Shown here in pieces: positions 1-10,971 of a stretch of 64,000 nt of DNA. Position 1 is the stretch's first letter, and each line of letters begins with the position of its first letter. The stretch is from Anastrepha obliqua (lineage: Eukaryota; Arthropoda; Insecta; Diptera; Tephritidae), in NCBI RefSeq assembly GCF_027943255.1, contig NC_072892.1:20235792-20299791 (forward strand). Direction: 5' to 3'. Below the pieces are notes generated by a model. The model had not been told where the DNA came from. It saw nothing but the letters and a program-made list of their open reading frames with translations, and did no database searches. A program made the position numbers and the translations under genes.

Positions 1-11
1 TTAAATTAAAT

Positions 12-610
12 TGGCAACTGTTTTCCAAACGGAAATTTTTGCCATCCTGAAAGTAGTCGAAGGGATAATCAAGAGGGGATTGAGCGGGAAACAGATTGGA
101 GTTTTCAGTGACAGTCAGGCTGCACTGAAGGCCCTGAAGAACGCGAAGCAAATCTCAAAGATTCTTAAATAATGTAAGAAGAAGCTTTATTCTGTCGCAA
201 GACAGAACAGACTTGTACTTATATGGATTCCAGGACACTCCGGTTTTCAAGGAAATGAAATTGCCGATGAATTGGCCAACCGTGGATCAGCGGTTCCTCC
301 ACAAGGGCCAGAGCCAATAATCGGAATCATCTCCGAAGGAATCATGAATTGGGTCAGCAATTATGTATGCAATTTACATAAAGAACGATGGCCGGTCTAG
401 AACGCTGCAAAGTTTTTTTTTTGACAAGTCCGAACAGAAAATTGTCAAACTTTTCACTAAAACTTGGAAGGAAAGACGTTCGGTTGATGCTCGGTATTAA
501 TACAGGACACACAAGACTAACTACCTCTGTCTCCGTTTCTATTCTTTCCTATCTCTTTCTCTGATACTTTTCTCTTTTCCTCCTTGAGTATCTACCCCTG
601 ATTAACTCAA
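12..610 (+). mobile_element. Non-LTR retrotransposon fragment (RNase H family A), copy 1
   Basis: Broken reading frames carry the C-terminal half of an RNase H domain: SDSQAALKAL near 110-140 and WIPGHSGFQGNEIADELA near 222-276. A basic region and a pyrimidine-rich 3' UTR follow. The same sequence recurs at 41765-42760, which is longer, and the 3' UTR alone recurs inverted at 22260-22450. Relative to the copy at 41.8 kb this one lacks about 240 bp around 515, including the zinc-knuckle-like cysteines. It has in-frame stops and is 5'-truncated, so it is dead. The family is a non-LTR element with RNase H; I cannot fix the clade. Confidence 0.8.
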
Positions 611-1026
611 TTAATGTATCTCTAACGAGATGACGAATAACTGCTAACTACCTTTGGTCGCTCATCTAGCAGCCACTCAAAAATACATAGTTATTTCGTG
701 TTTGTGAGGCGATTCGGTGAAGAAAGTTATAATACAGTGGGGCCGGCATTAGTACGTAAAAGCAAAATTTGTAGTATTTTAAAAATTATTTTATTAATAT
801 TTTAAATAAGTATTTCAAAAAAGGTCTATAGATGCATCGAAGTTTGAATAGCACCACACTTAAATACATTATCCACAACTTTCCTATGAATTTCTGCATA
901 GTCCATTCCTGGCCCAAGTTCATGTAATCTTTTTAAATGACATAAGGCTGTAGTGAAAATCCCATCGGATGTAATGAAATAAATTACAGCATGAAAAGTG
1001 ACTTCATATTTAATAAAAATTCAAAC
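611..1026. other. Unassigned AT-rich stretch
   Basis: No reading frame, repeat copy or motif that I recognise. It lies between a retrotransposon 3' end and the tail of a SINE. Confidence 0.4.
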
Positions 1027-1826
1027 TTTTTTTTTTCCTAGTTCACTCCTCTCGGGAGCATAGGGTCTCGACAAGACTTGCTCACATTGGTTTCATTAAT
1101 CTATTTGATTTCTGACAGGGTAGATGATTAGCCTGCCGCTTCCAGTCCAAAATAGTGAGAATGTATACCTGTCGTCTATTTGGAACAACGCCTTCTTACT
1201 GCTTCAAGCGCCATCTGTGTTTCACATTTTTCTGCCAGAAGGATTGCACAGATGGTTGAGGACTTCGCTAAATTTGGTGTGTCTGCGCTATTACCGCGGG
1301 TGCCCGCTTCCTCTTGCAGGCGCCACTGATGCAATGTATAACTATGTGTTTTTCTTTGTGTTTGCTTTGTTTAGCTTGTTATAAAGAGTGGTTAGATTTC
1401 AAGGGCCGAGGTTGAATGTGAACCACACATAAACGTCAACGACACAGTTGGACTTCTTTCTTTGGGGTTATTTGAAAGAAACGGTGTACGTCGATAAGCC
1501 AGCAACAATTCAAAGATCAGATAATTCGGTACATCAACGGCATAGAACCTCAATTATGCCTCAACGTAATCGAAAATTTGGACCATGGGATGGAGGTGTG
1601 CTGCCGAGGCCACGGCGGTCATTTGGCCTTATTTTGTTCCATACGTAATTGAGTCATACCAATATTATCACAATAAAGAGAAACGACAATAATTTCTTAA
1701 AAAATTGTATTTTATTCAAAATCAACACCGCCCCTTGAAACTTAACCACCCTTTAGTAGCCACAATGCAAATAATGCGCTGACTATTCTACAGGAGTAAG
1801 GATGGAATGGATTGAGGAATGAGATT
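1027..1826 (-). mobile_element. SINE-1 copy, minus orientation, split by a mariner remnant
   Basis: On the minus strand this matches the full SINE-1 at 60314-60782. It starts from a T-run (the A-tail) at 1027-1036, and the body is similar up to about 1381. Similarity resumes after 1755 ('tagccacaatgcaaataatg' region) and fades near 1810, so the tRNA-like head is missing. The interruption at 1384-1753 has its own inverted repeats and TA duplications. The 86-codon open frame at 1124-1384 is repeat sequence read in a chance frame, not a gene. Confidence 0.8.
1384..1753 (+). mobile_element. Mariner-type (IS630-Tc1-mariner) remnant inserted in SINE-1
   Basis: The element is flanked by TA at 1382-1383 and 1754-1755. 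Its ends are inverted repeats (start AAGAGTGGTTAGATTTCAAG; end reads AAGGGTGGTTAAGTTTCAAG on the other strand). Inside is the C-terminal tail of a transposase: DFFLWGYLKETVYVDKPAT from about 1449, with the frame lost soon after. A second copy with the same ends lies at 43948-44328 in the opposite orientation. Both are about 0.37-0.38 kb and keep only the last part of the transposase, so they are internally deleted and non-autonomous. Confidence 0.8.
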
Positions 1827-3344
1827 TTTTTTTTAAGTAAAATTCAAACTTATATTTATAATATTGGCTAGACAAATGGAATCGCTGCTCTTTTTTGTTT
1901 TTGTGTTTCTCATAGATTTTCCTTTAGTAAACAAAATGATAGCACGAAAACAACTCTCAAAAAAATGCCAAATAAACTTATATGATTTTGAAAATATGGT
2001 TTATCAAATACACGACAAAAATATGTTCGCCACCGGGAGTGAGTCGAATTTGTAGAAGAGGTGAACAATGCATGCGTGTACCTACACATGCACCTATGGA
2101 ATCACTCACTACTCCAATCACATTCTCTCCCATTCGCCAGCTCAATCAATCAATCGTCAGCGACAGCGGTGGTGCGAGCGAATTGCCTATGCATGGAGCT
2201 ACGTATGTATGTAAATAGAAATTGGTTTGCTTTGCAATGCGTTGCATTGTTGCCAACTTGTCTGAATCAGCACTCACTACATCACACGCACTAATCGAAT
2301 ATTCCAATATGTCGCCTCCAACTTACCAACTAACCAAGTGACCGCCGTGCGTTGAAGCATATCATTCCTTCGACAAATTTCTATCCACTGCGGTGTGGTT
2401 GCGAAGTTCATGGCAATTTCGGTTTTGCGCATTCCAAGTCGAATTAAATACTTGGTGCCACTCTTGAATTCTTGTGTCCAATTTGTACATACGTCTTTGG
2501 CCAAAGTGCAGGACAGCCATTTTGAAAATTAAGTGGAAAATGCCAGCCATTGAGTTTCTTTTCGGTGTCTCTTGATTTTATTCATTAGAAATTAGCTTTG
2601 TCAGCGAATATAAAGTGCGTTCCTCGCATTTCCGTTTTCAGTAAATTGTTCTTAATAAAATACTGGCGCATACATCTTTGAAAGGCTTCAAGCCAAGCTT
2701 CTTCTGCAATTTGTGACTACGTCTTTTGTTTGCTATAAATAGGCAGAGTAGTGCAAAAAGCTGTAAAAAAATAAATGTGTGATCTTTTGATAGTTTAACT
2801 CCGCGAGGGTATCAATCCCAAAACTAACTGCCGATTTGTCACATACAAGACACCCGTTTTCTATTTATAAAGCTATAAATTCTTTGTTATCTATTTAGAA
2901 ATAAAATCTAATAAAAATAATTACTTTTGCAAACTTATTATCATTTGTGAACCTGAAATCCTTGAATGATTGTTTTTCTTCAGGAAAAGCTACCAAAACG
3001 AAAAGTCGTAAAAAATGGGCAGAAAACGGATGACGTTTTTGGATGCGGATACGGTAAGATTTGTGGATTCCCAACTCGAAATCCAAATATTGTTCTTTCT
3101 CACATACTTTTAAGCAATTCTCACCAAGTTCAGCAAAGCTCGCCCTCCAATATTTCGCTTTTTAAGTGGCGCTAATTAGACGGTTAAAGCAATAACAAGT
3201 GAAGTGTTTTTCCACTTGATTTTTCCAACGTGGAGGGGCCCGTTTTCGTTCTTTGTGAACGCAAGTAGGTACCGCATAAAAAAACTTTCAAGGATGTCGC
3301 GTTTTTATCCATTCGGACGACTGAATCTAACTAGCGGGTTGTAA
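1827..3344. other. Unassigned region
   Basis: Only short frames occur here, and none resembles a known protein. The stretch contains T- and A-runs and no clear inverted repeats. I see no gene and no recognisable transposon. Confidence 0.4.
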
Positions 3345-3985
3345 TTTTTTTTTTTTTTTGTCGGGACAACTAGCAAGTATAACACTCATACACAATTCAG
3401 TCCACTGTACTGCACTCGGATTCCCTTTTAATTTTCTTCAAATCTACCCGACCTCCGAAGAAATCTGAGTGGATCTTCTAATGCCAAGGAGCCAAGGTAG
3501 GCGCTTCTTAACACATCAGTTCCAAAGACCTCAACCGTGATTCGAGCGATGGCTCAGCAGACGCACAGAAAGTGGTCTGCCGTCTCATCCTCCTCTCCAC
3601 ATGCTGGGCAGAGTGCACTGTCTGAGATGCCTACCTTTACCATGTGCTTCGCCCACAGAAAGTGGCCCGTCATTAGTCCAACCAGCTGTCTGCAGTCCTT
3701 CCTGCTTAATGACAGAAGGATTTGCGACAGTCGGTCGGACATGACAGGTAAGATCAGTTTAGTCCATCTGCAGCCTCTCTCAACCTGCCAAGCTCGCTTG
3801 TGGGTTGTAGTAACCCATTTGCTAACCATGGCTTTGATGGCTGCGGGAGAGAGTAGCAGAACGGGCTCCGGGCCAAAGAAGTTGGCCTCAGAGCCCATCC
3901 TAGGTAAGGAGTCAGAGGTCTCGTTACCCACGTGTCCGGGACCCATGTTAGCATCAGACCATTAAGCCTACCGATTTACAGGACT
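3345..3985 (-). mobile_element. Non-LTR retrotransposon 3' fragment (RNase H family B), copy 1
   Basis: The minus strand encodes the end of an RNase H domain (GPGHVGNETSDSLPRMGSEA) followed by a basic linker and a CPACGEEDETADHFLCVC zinc-knuckle-like motif. It ends in an A-tail, seen as the T-run at 3345-3360. The copy at 59418-60108 is very similar and its longer frame includes VPGHVGIAGNEISDFLARLG. The copy here has substitutions at conserved RNase H positions. It is 5'-truncated, as is usual for dead non-LTR insertions. Confidence 0.8.
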
Positions 3986-4376
3986 CGAATACTCTGGAGG
4001 ATTGCCCAAAGATAATAGATTTACCAGGTTTGGCCATTAACTATGGTGAAAAAGAAAATTGTTAGAGGAACTTCGGCTGTCATGTCACAGGGAATACGGC
4101 AGTCGAGTTCTGCACGATCAATTCACATGGTATTCCCACACTCGACCAATCAGTCGTTGACCAGATGGCAACGAAGTGACATTGTGTTGACTTTTTTTTA
4201 TTTTTGTATATAACCAACACAGCTTCAGTTTTTTATAAACACATTCCATGTGACCTCAGCTCATCGGCTGATTCTGCCAAATTCGCTCAGAGCCAAATAA
4301 CGGTCTGTTATGATGATATACTGAGTACTTTTATGGCTTCGCTTTTGCTTAAAATACCTTCACTTCAATAATTCTA
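3986..4376. other. Unassigned stretch
   Basis: The similarity to family B stops near 3985. I see no frame or repeat that I can name before the maT-like element. Confidence 0.35.
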
Positions 4377-5115
4377 CAGGGTAAACGATATGAAGTGTTG
4401 CCTATTCAAAACAACATAGCTTTTTTGTGTGAAATTAGTTTTTATTGATTTCAAAGACAAAATTTTTTCAGAAATGATTACAATTTTAACATACATTCGC
4501 TTTAGCTCGATGTGACCACCTTCTGCCTTAACTATAGCCTTCAAACGGTAAAAAAATAATTCGCATTCACTTTGACACCAGGCTCGATAAAAGCGATTAG
4601 AGAGCGTCTATCAGCGGTCACTGCGGCCCAAACCATTACTTGCGATGGGAAATTGCTTCGAGTGGCCATACGTAGGCTCAAATTCTCGTATGAGCGTTCG
4701 GTCGAGTAAACACGATCGTTTTGAGTGTTTATGAACTGCCAATATGCGTCGAATGCTGTGTTCGATATTTTCAGTTCTTTGGCCATTTTTCTTCCACTTC
4801 GACGAGGATTTCGTTCAAGTCGCGCCTTCACTTTCCGAACCATTTCTGGCGTTGTTGCGGTTTTTTTGGTCCACCTCCATAGCGTTTTGCAAAGCTACCA
4901 GTATCGTTGTAACGGTTTATAGTGCGATACACAAACATTTTATTCACTTTGAGGGGACTGAGCTCACGAACAATGGCTGGTTGTGATTTTCCACCCAAAT
5001 ATAACGTAATCACACTATTACGTTTGAATTCCATCACAGAAAAAAAATTCAACAAAACTGAGACGCAAATGCTTTTGACGGCTTATAAACAATATATTGA
5101 ACTGTCATTAGCTTT
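4377..5115 (-). mobile_element. maT-like/mariner-type transposon, internally deleted copy
   Basis: The left inverted repeat begins 'cagggtaaacgatatgaagt' after a TA at 4375-4376. The transposase runs leftwards: helix-turn-helix start MEFKRNSVITLYLGGKSQ from about 5034, then RKVKARLERNPRRSGRKMAK. It matches the copy at 10972-12206 but lacks two internal blocks: one between the helix-turn-helix and QFINTQNDR, and one from NANYF to just before the C-terminus. The 5' end (right side) is truncated near 5115, so only one terminal repeat survives. It cannot encode a transposase. Confidence 0.8.
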
Positions 5116-5715
5116 TGGAATGTATATAATCATTAAATCAATAAAAGAAATGAAAAATTCAAGACCACCTTAAAAGTGTAATTATGATGTCATAGCGCAA
5201 AACTGAATCGAAGGCAACAATTTTAGCCCCTGACAAATATGCTCTTGACATCGAAAAAGGGACAGAACTGAGCTAAAAATCATCGAAGCTAAAAAGGTAT
5301 ATGAAGCTTTCTAGGAAGTGAAAACCAAATACAATAAAAATCGGTAAATATAACTTCGAAACGGTGGAAACATGACTTACTTCCACTTGTGCGGCAGGGT
5401 ATTATGTGGATGTATACGAGTATTTTATATCTGTCTGTATTAATACTTGTTCGCATTAGGCTAAGCTATACATTATATTTAAGTATATACCCGGGTTAAG
5501 CTTCAAGTTGAAATGAACCCTGTACAATAGTTTAAGAATTTGTGTCTAGTCCTTAAGTTATGTGTGGCTTTAGGCGAAAGACGCCTTGTTGTACACACGA
5601 AAAAGAACATTCGGTTTCTAGCGAGCGAGGAAGACGTCTTTTATTGATTTTATCATAACTGTTTTCTGAGCCCTTCCACCGTAAAAAAAACTTAAATTTT
5701 GCGAATAGGGACGCT
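5116..5715. other. Unassigned AT-rich stretch
   Basis: No protein-like frame or repeat pair is seen. A GC-richer patch appears after 5540. Confidence 0.35.
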
Positions 5716-6180
5716 ACAAGTGCAGAGAACTATTTGCTCCTCCAGCTTAAAGCGTGGCGCACGGCTGTTTGCCTCTACGCGAGCGAAGCAAAGACTTCCC
5801 TCGCTGCACGGCTGAATGAGTTCTTAGCTGAAGTGCGCGACATATGCCCGGAAGACACTGAGGCAGCGACGGACGGAACTATGGGTTGGGAGAAAAGCGG
5901 TAGCAAAGTTTTGTTATCACCTGACAACGCCATTGATGCAGTAAAAAAAGTGCGAACGAAAAAATTAGTGACAACGGTGAGAATAGTAGTACAGATGCGA
6001 ATAGCGGAAAATGTGCGAATAGCGATACAAATGCGTACAACGGCAATAGTGAGGATAACGGCAATGATGCGAACTACGATGGCGAAGAAGATAACGGCAA
6101 CGGTAAACAACCACGCGAACCAGTAGAAGGAGCAATGACATACTGTACATGCGAAATGAAATATTTGGTCAGCAAGTAAC
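5716..6180 (+). pseudogene. Unrecognised coding remnant with a frameshifted Asn/Asp-rich tail
   Basis: An open frame begins near 5734 with an alpha-helical, GC-rich start (LLLQLKAWRTAVCLYASEA) and continues to about 5965. After that the better-looking frame is one register over. It reads as a low-complexity Asn/Ser/Asp/Gly-rich segment (NGENSSTDANSGKC, then NGNSEDNGNDANYDGEED) and ends near 6177. This fits an acidic tail after an indel. I do not recognise the family. It could be a gag-like or ORF1-like retroelement protein or a broken host gene. It lies just upstream of an RTE element in the same orientation. Confidence 0.35.
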
Positions 6181-7649
6181 GGGCGGATGGTACCGTATTT
6201 AGAAGTCCACGCAAGTGGGGAAAGTCACTGGCTGCCATTTACTTGGGAGTGGTCAGGACGATTCTTAGATTCATATGTTCCAACCAGCTCACAACTTCCG
6301 GTCTTAGCCCAAGTTTTCTCTGGGTAGCTTCCGAACACCTGTTCGAGAGCGGGCTAATAGGAGAAGACGAAGCAACCCAGGATAGCTGGCTGTGCGCCGA
6401 GTTTGGGACCCACCACGTAAAAATACACCCACCGCCCTCTCTCCCTCCTTGAAAATGAAAGCAAAGCCTGGGATGAGAACTGCTTATCCTGATGACGACC
6501 CCTGCAAACGAAGTAAGGACTATGATTTGAAGATATGCAGCTGGAATGCCCGGTCTCTTAATGGGAAAGGTGCCACTGTCCTGTCACTACTATTAAAGAG
6601 ACACGATGGACGGGGCAAAGCTAGAATAGTACCTACATAATAGTCTACCACAGCAGCCATGTAAAGGAGAGCAAATTCGATGTTGGATTTGTTGTGAACC
6701 AAGGACCCAACATCGGCTCGGATCAATACCTTGTTGCAGTCACGCCTCTGTGCAGCAAGAAACGTACATCTAACTACGCAAAGAATGTTCGACATCGAAA
6801 AGCTGCAATCGCAACTTACAGACAGAATATTCGCCACTCGACTCTCACTCCTGCTTTCAGAGAGTACTGCCCAACAAATTGGCTTGCACGAGCAATAGAA
6901 CAACATTTCTCGTTCTCTAGGTAACGCCGCCGAAGAAGAAATTGGATCTCTGCGAACCCTAAAAAACAATTGGTATGACGAGGAATGTCTTGCTGCCGCC
7001 GAAAAAAGGATGCTGCATATGGGCCACGCTGCGATCGGGCGCAACGTGAGCCATGTGAGATCGCTAGCGGAAGCTGAAAAAGGAAGAGAGATAACACTGT
7101 GTGACAAAAAAAAAAAAATTCAATATACTTTTATGGAGACCTAGCACAACTTGTGGCTATAGAAAAACTAAAAAAAATGGTATAGGAAAACTTTCCAATA
7201 CACCCCCAAAATCTCATTTTATGGCCATAAAACCGTTTTTCAGTAGGTTCATGTGAAGAATAACTCCTAACTTCGCCAATTTCCTTCCGATTTCGAATTT
7301 GCTTTTTTAGTTCGAAAGAACAAAAACAAGCCTTTTTGACAGTGTGTCGACAATTTTTCTGAAATGACAACTGACGAGACTGTAGACGGAAGTATTTGGA
7401 ATCTCAACTTTGACATAATTTTTACGATATTATCCGATATTGAGGATTTTTTTTAGTACACTACTGTTATAGTAAATTTAATTTTGCGTCGAATGAGCTA
7501 TATTTAACTGTAATTGAATTAAAATTAATAGAGTTGTGTGAGTTTTAAGATTTTATTTTTTTTTTGTACTAATTTGGTATGTAGGCATCGAAGCATGAAA
7601 ATGATAACAAATGTCATTATAAACACATAATATTTATTGGAGTATTGTG

Positions 7650-7700
7650 CAGTGCAGCATTGTACGGTATGGTACGGTGCGGTACGGTGCAGTACACAAC
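7650..7700 (+). repeat. Short GGTACGGTGC-type tandem repeat
   Basis: Several imperfect copies of a 10-base unit (tatGGTACGGTGC, GGTACGGTGC, then a diverged copy) lie in the loop between the long inverted repeats. A related GGTACGGTACA occurs at 7757-7767. Confidence 0.6.
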
Positions 7701-7929
7701 GGAACTGGTTCCAAACTTAAAAAAGCATTGGAAACGGCCCTTTGGAGTTTAGTATGGTACGGTACATTTGTCATTCTCTTCATCAGTTTTGAATACTTCT
7801 CTGTAAGAAATTCGATCATCATCATTCATCTGAAGTCGTCATCAACTAAATTCCATTGTTTAAATCGAGAAGCGAGCGTTTCAGACTGTCTTCCCGATAG
7901 AAGTAAATCACGAGAAAGATCCTGAAAAT

Positions 7930-8217
7930 CTAAATTTGATACAATGTGTCGTTCTGAAGACTTAGAACCAGACGGAAAGTACTCTTCAAGTACTCTTTAT
8001 TGTTATCAGTTTGATCATCATCAGCAATGAGTTGTACTTCCTTCAGTTCATCACCTGCAGTTGAGTCAATCATATCGTCCAAGACTACGGGGTTCTTAAC
8101 AGTTGCAACATCAGCATACTTTATGTGCTTTCGAGTTTTATAATGATGACCGTTTACGTCCGTTTTACAAAAATAACAATCATCTGGTTTATGATAAGGC
8201 TGATGATGCCACATCAT
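7930..8217 (-). pseudogene. Possible transposon protein remnant with Cys/His motif
   Basis: A 95-codon frame lies within the long-inverted-repeat element. Near its start it reads DDCYFCKTDVNGHHYKTRKH, a CX2C...HH...H arrangement that could bind zinc, followed by IKYADVATVKNPVV and an acidic segment. I recall similar 'DCYFC...' motifs in uncharacterised arthropod transposon-like proteins, but cannot name the family. There is no catalytic core, so this is probably all that remains of the element's own protein. Confidence 0.4.
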
Positions 8218-9186
8218 CGGAGAATATTGAGAAATTCGACTTTTCTGGCAACGTTTTGATATATCTCTTGAATTTCAATGAAACAAACAATAAAACTTTG
8301 ACGTTTTAATAAGGTTAAATTATAATAACAAACTTCTTTTGTTAATCAATGTACAGTGTGAACTTTGGTACACTTGGGAGCTTTTTCATATTTCTATTGA
8401 AAAAAAATGTGCTATAATATGTCAGATATTTTCGTAAGTTCTAACCAGTTCTGTTGTATGCAGTACAGTGTACTCTTATGTATACATATACACTCCAATA
8501 AATATTACGCATCTATAATAACGCATCAAAACACGTCCTTATTCCCATTTAGCGTAAGCTATACCTACATACCAAATCAGTAAAAAAAAAATAAAATCTT
8601 AAAACTTACACAACTCTATTAATTTTAATTCAATTACAGTCAAATAAAGCTCATTTCACGCAAAATTAAATTTACTAATATATAACAGCAGGGTACTAAA
8701 AAAAATCCTCAATATCGGATAATATCGTAAAAATTATGTCAAAGTTGAGATTCCAAATACTTCCGTCTACAGTCTGGTCAGTTGTTATTTCAGAAAAATT
8801 GTCGACACACTGTCAAAAAGGCTTGTTTTTGTTCTTTCGAACTAAAAAAGCAAATTCGAAATCGGAAGGAAATTGGCGAAGTTAGGAGTTATTCTTCACA
8901 TGAACCTACTGAAAAACGGTTTTATGGCCATAAAATGAGATTTTGGGGGTGTATTGGAAATTTCTCCTATACCATTTTTCTTAGTTTTACTATACCTACA
9001 AGTTGTACTAGGTCTCCATAATAGTATAATTTCACTGTCGCACAGTGTAATCAGAGATTAGACAGGATAAAGAAACGAGAGACCGAAATACCTCAGTGCA
9101 ATAATCTTGAAATGCTGGCCAATACGAAACACGCCCGAAAACTCTACCAGAAAGTTCAGCAGCTTACAGCAAGTTTCAAGACCGGA

Positions 9187-9971
9187 TAAGTAAACAAACA
9201 AAATAAATGATAAATATCGTGAAAAACTAACTACTTTAAAGAATTAATTAGAATTAAAAAAATGAGCTTGGTATTGAACGGTTACTGCCGAATGCAACTA
9301 AGGTCGATATCGAGCCAAGGGAGGGGACGGTTGAATAGTGTGGAATTTCGCATTGACAATTCTCCCAACTAAACATATTTTTTCTAATAATTATCGCCAT
9401 TGCTTTTTCCACCTAACTCCTTATAGTCGAAACACTGTGCTTCCCAACGAAAACCATTGTCACCTGCTTGGACGCGAAATACTCACACCATCCCAAGCGT
9501 GCAGTGTCTCTCGATGATTCAGGTGAGCTGATTGGCGAACGGAAGTTTTCTGCAAATGCGTACCATCTTAGTACGAGTGTGTAGATGTAGATGTCCGTGC
9601 GTGCTTTTACTTTCCTGCGTACACTGGTTTTCTCGATTTCTGTTTGTTTTGCAAGGGACACAAGGCAAAGTTTTCTGTTCAGATTCGCATGTATGTATGT
9701 ATGAATAACGCTATGATTGCCACGTAAGGAACTTCGAGTGATGTGAGTAACATCAAACAATGAAAAGAATGTGTGATTTGCTTCACGAAAAGGAAACTTA
9801 CGTAGGAGCTTAGTAATGCTTGTTTGTTCAAAGTTTTACCCAACAATTTTGAATATTTCTAATTGCTAATAAAGGGACACATAGAATATGCGACAAAAAC
9901 ATCTGTTGAAAGTAAGGGAAACCAATTGAATAGTCCAAGTAAGCTGGTGCTTCTTACATTTTATCTCGTTG
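9187..9971. other. Unassigned stretch
   Basis: Frames here (for example 9413-9760 minus) have no recognisable domain. A short GTAT-type run (gtatgtatgtatg) lies near 9690. I see nothing else. Confidence 0.35.
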
Positions 9972-10270
9972 TACTCCGTAGCTGCCCGGTAGTCGGACTA
10001 GCTGGTGCGTGAGCACTTCTAGGAAGTGGACTGCTTCGAAACCCCGGACAAGAAACACCAAATGACAGAGCAAGTTTTTTCTATTTGCGGTGGGTCGTCG
10101 GCAGGCAACGGCAATCCTCCGAGTGCATTTCTGCCATGGAAAAGCTCAGAAATTCGGAAGCGGCGTCAAACTGTAGGTCGCCCTATTTGTGGGAAAAAAT
10201 CAAAACGCACAGCACAGATAAGAGGAGAAGGAGCTCGACCAAACATCTGAAGTAAGCGCCAAATAAATAT
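9972..10270 (+). mobile_element. SINE-2 copy, plus orientation (tRNA-headed, tephritid type)
   Basis: The head at 9978-10045 keeps a degenerate A-box region (GGTAGTCGGACTAGCTGG) and a B-box-like CTTCGAAACC. The body (GGTGGGTCGTCGGCAGGCAA at about 10090, then 'ctgccatggaaaagctc', 'aaactgtaggtc' and 'gagctcgaccaaac') matches the reverse complement of 32332-32637. It ends in 'agcgccaaataaat'. This arrangement agrees with a very common tephritid repeat that I know only from memory. The 74-codon open frame within it is a by-product. Confidence 0.75.
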
Positions 10271-10969
10271 GCACGTACGAATGTACAATAAGTAAATAAA
10301 TAGTCAAAACTTGTCAATATGTGGTGCACAATTTATTTTAAGGCTGACTCTAAAGTACCTTCAGGTAAAGTATCTTCCTAAGGCCCTCATCCATGGGAAT
10401 TTATTTTCAAAATCATTGTTTAGTGAAAAATTGCTCCAGTTACGTAATAGTTCTAGGCCTATGGCTTTTCGAGCAGCTCTAATCCCTAGGCAACTCATCA
10501 ACATCAAGGCACTTTTTGGTGAGATTTCCGTACCTAAGTTTTTTGAAACTGAATATTTTGCCTGAATCTTGTCATCAATGCAGGCAAGTGATTAGCGCCT
10601 TTTTGGACTGGTTTAAATCCGCTTTCATTTTCTGAAGGATTGCTTATATTAAACATGATTTCCAAATTTTACAAAGAGATAAATGTGTTTACGTAAATGT
10701 ATTTCACAGAAATATGAGGGAAAACGGATTTTTTTGAGTTAATTAAAAAAAACCAAAAGAAATGGCTTAACTAAATAATTCTCATTTCTGTTTTTCTAGT
10801 CGGATTATTTATAGAATAACAGAAACTTGTAATCATTCCCTGGCATAATTTGCACTTACCGCTTTTCAGTTTCATACCTGACCTGATCTTTTTTTGTTGA
10901 ACTTGAATGTGTCCTGCAGATTTGTTTTTACTGAAAACCTTGCTTTGGGATTTATGCAAAAGAGAATAT
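10271..10969. other. Unassigned AT-rich stretch
   Basis: No frame or repeat is recognised. It is bounded on the right by the TA flank of the maT-like element. Confidence 0.35.
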
Positions 10970-10971
10970 TA

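Larger units (their letters stand above)
7095..9047. mobile_element. Transposon with ~490-bp terminal inverted repeats, inserted in the RTE
   Basis: The left arm (7095 to about 7588) and the right arm (about 8561-9047) are inverted copies; both can be read as the same 79-codon frame (7131-7370 minus, 8782-9021 plus). The ends are CACTGTGTGAC and GTCGCACAGTG. The three bases TAA occur immediately outside both ends (7092-7094 and 9048-9050), and removing the block rejoins the RTE linker. The centre holds a GTACGGT-like short tandem stretch and a minus-strand remnant with a Cys/His motif. A 3-bp TAA duplication recalls PIF/Harbinger elements, but CACTGTG ends are not diagnostic. I leave the superfamily open. 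Confidence 0.8.
6190..9186 (+). mobile_element. RTE-type non-LTR retrotransposon, 5' part, split by a 1.95-kb insertion
   Basis: The 5' UTR-like segment is followed by a start near 6454 and the opening of an apurinic endonuclease domain (YDLKICSWNARSLNGKG at about 6520-6570). Degraded endonuclease frames follow up to 7094. The frame picks up again after the insertion, at 9051-9186, with HARKLYQKVQQLTASFKTG, typical of the linker before the reverse transcriptase in insect RTE-like proteins often labelled craniofacial-development-protein-2-like. The reverse transcriptase itself is missing here; other RTE pieces lie at 54083-54350 and 55801-57150. Frameshifts and stops throughout mean it is dead. 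Confidence 0.7.

Noticed and set aside
1124..1384. 86-codon open frame and its counterpart at 60402-60653 minus, looking like a conserved protein
   Set aside because: Both are SINE-1 sequence read in the same chance frame; the element has tRNA-like boxes and an A-tail, not a coding layout.
2277..2550. Overlapping minus-strand frames
   Set aside because: No start context, no domain, no second copy; ordinary chance frames.
7131..9021. Identical 79-codon frames at 7131-7370 (minus) and 8782-9021 (plus)
   Set aside because: They are the two arms of one inverted repeat, and the frame runs into the element end. There is no sign of protein selection.
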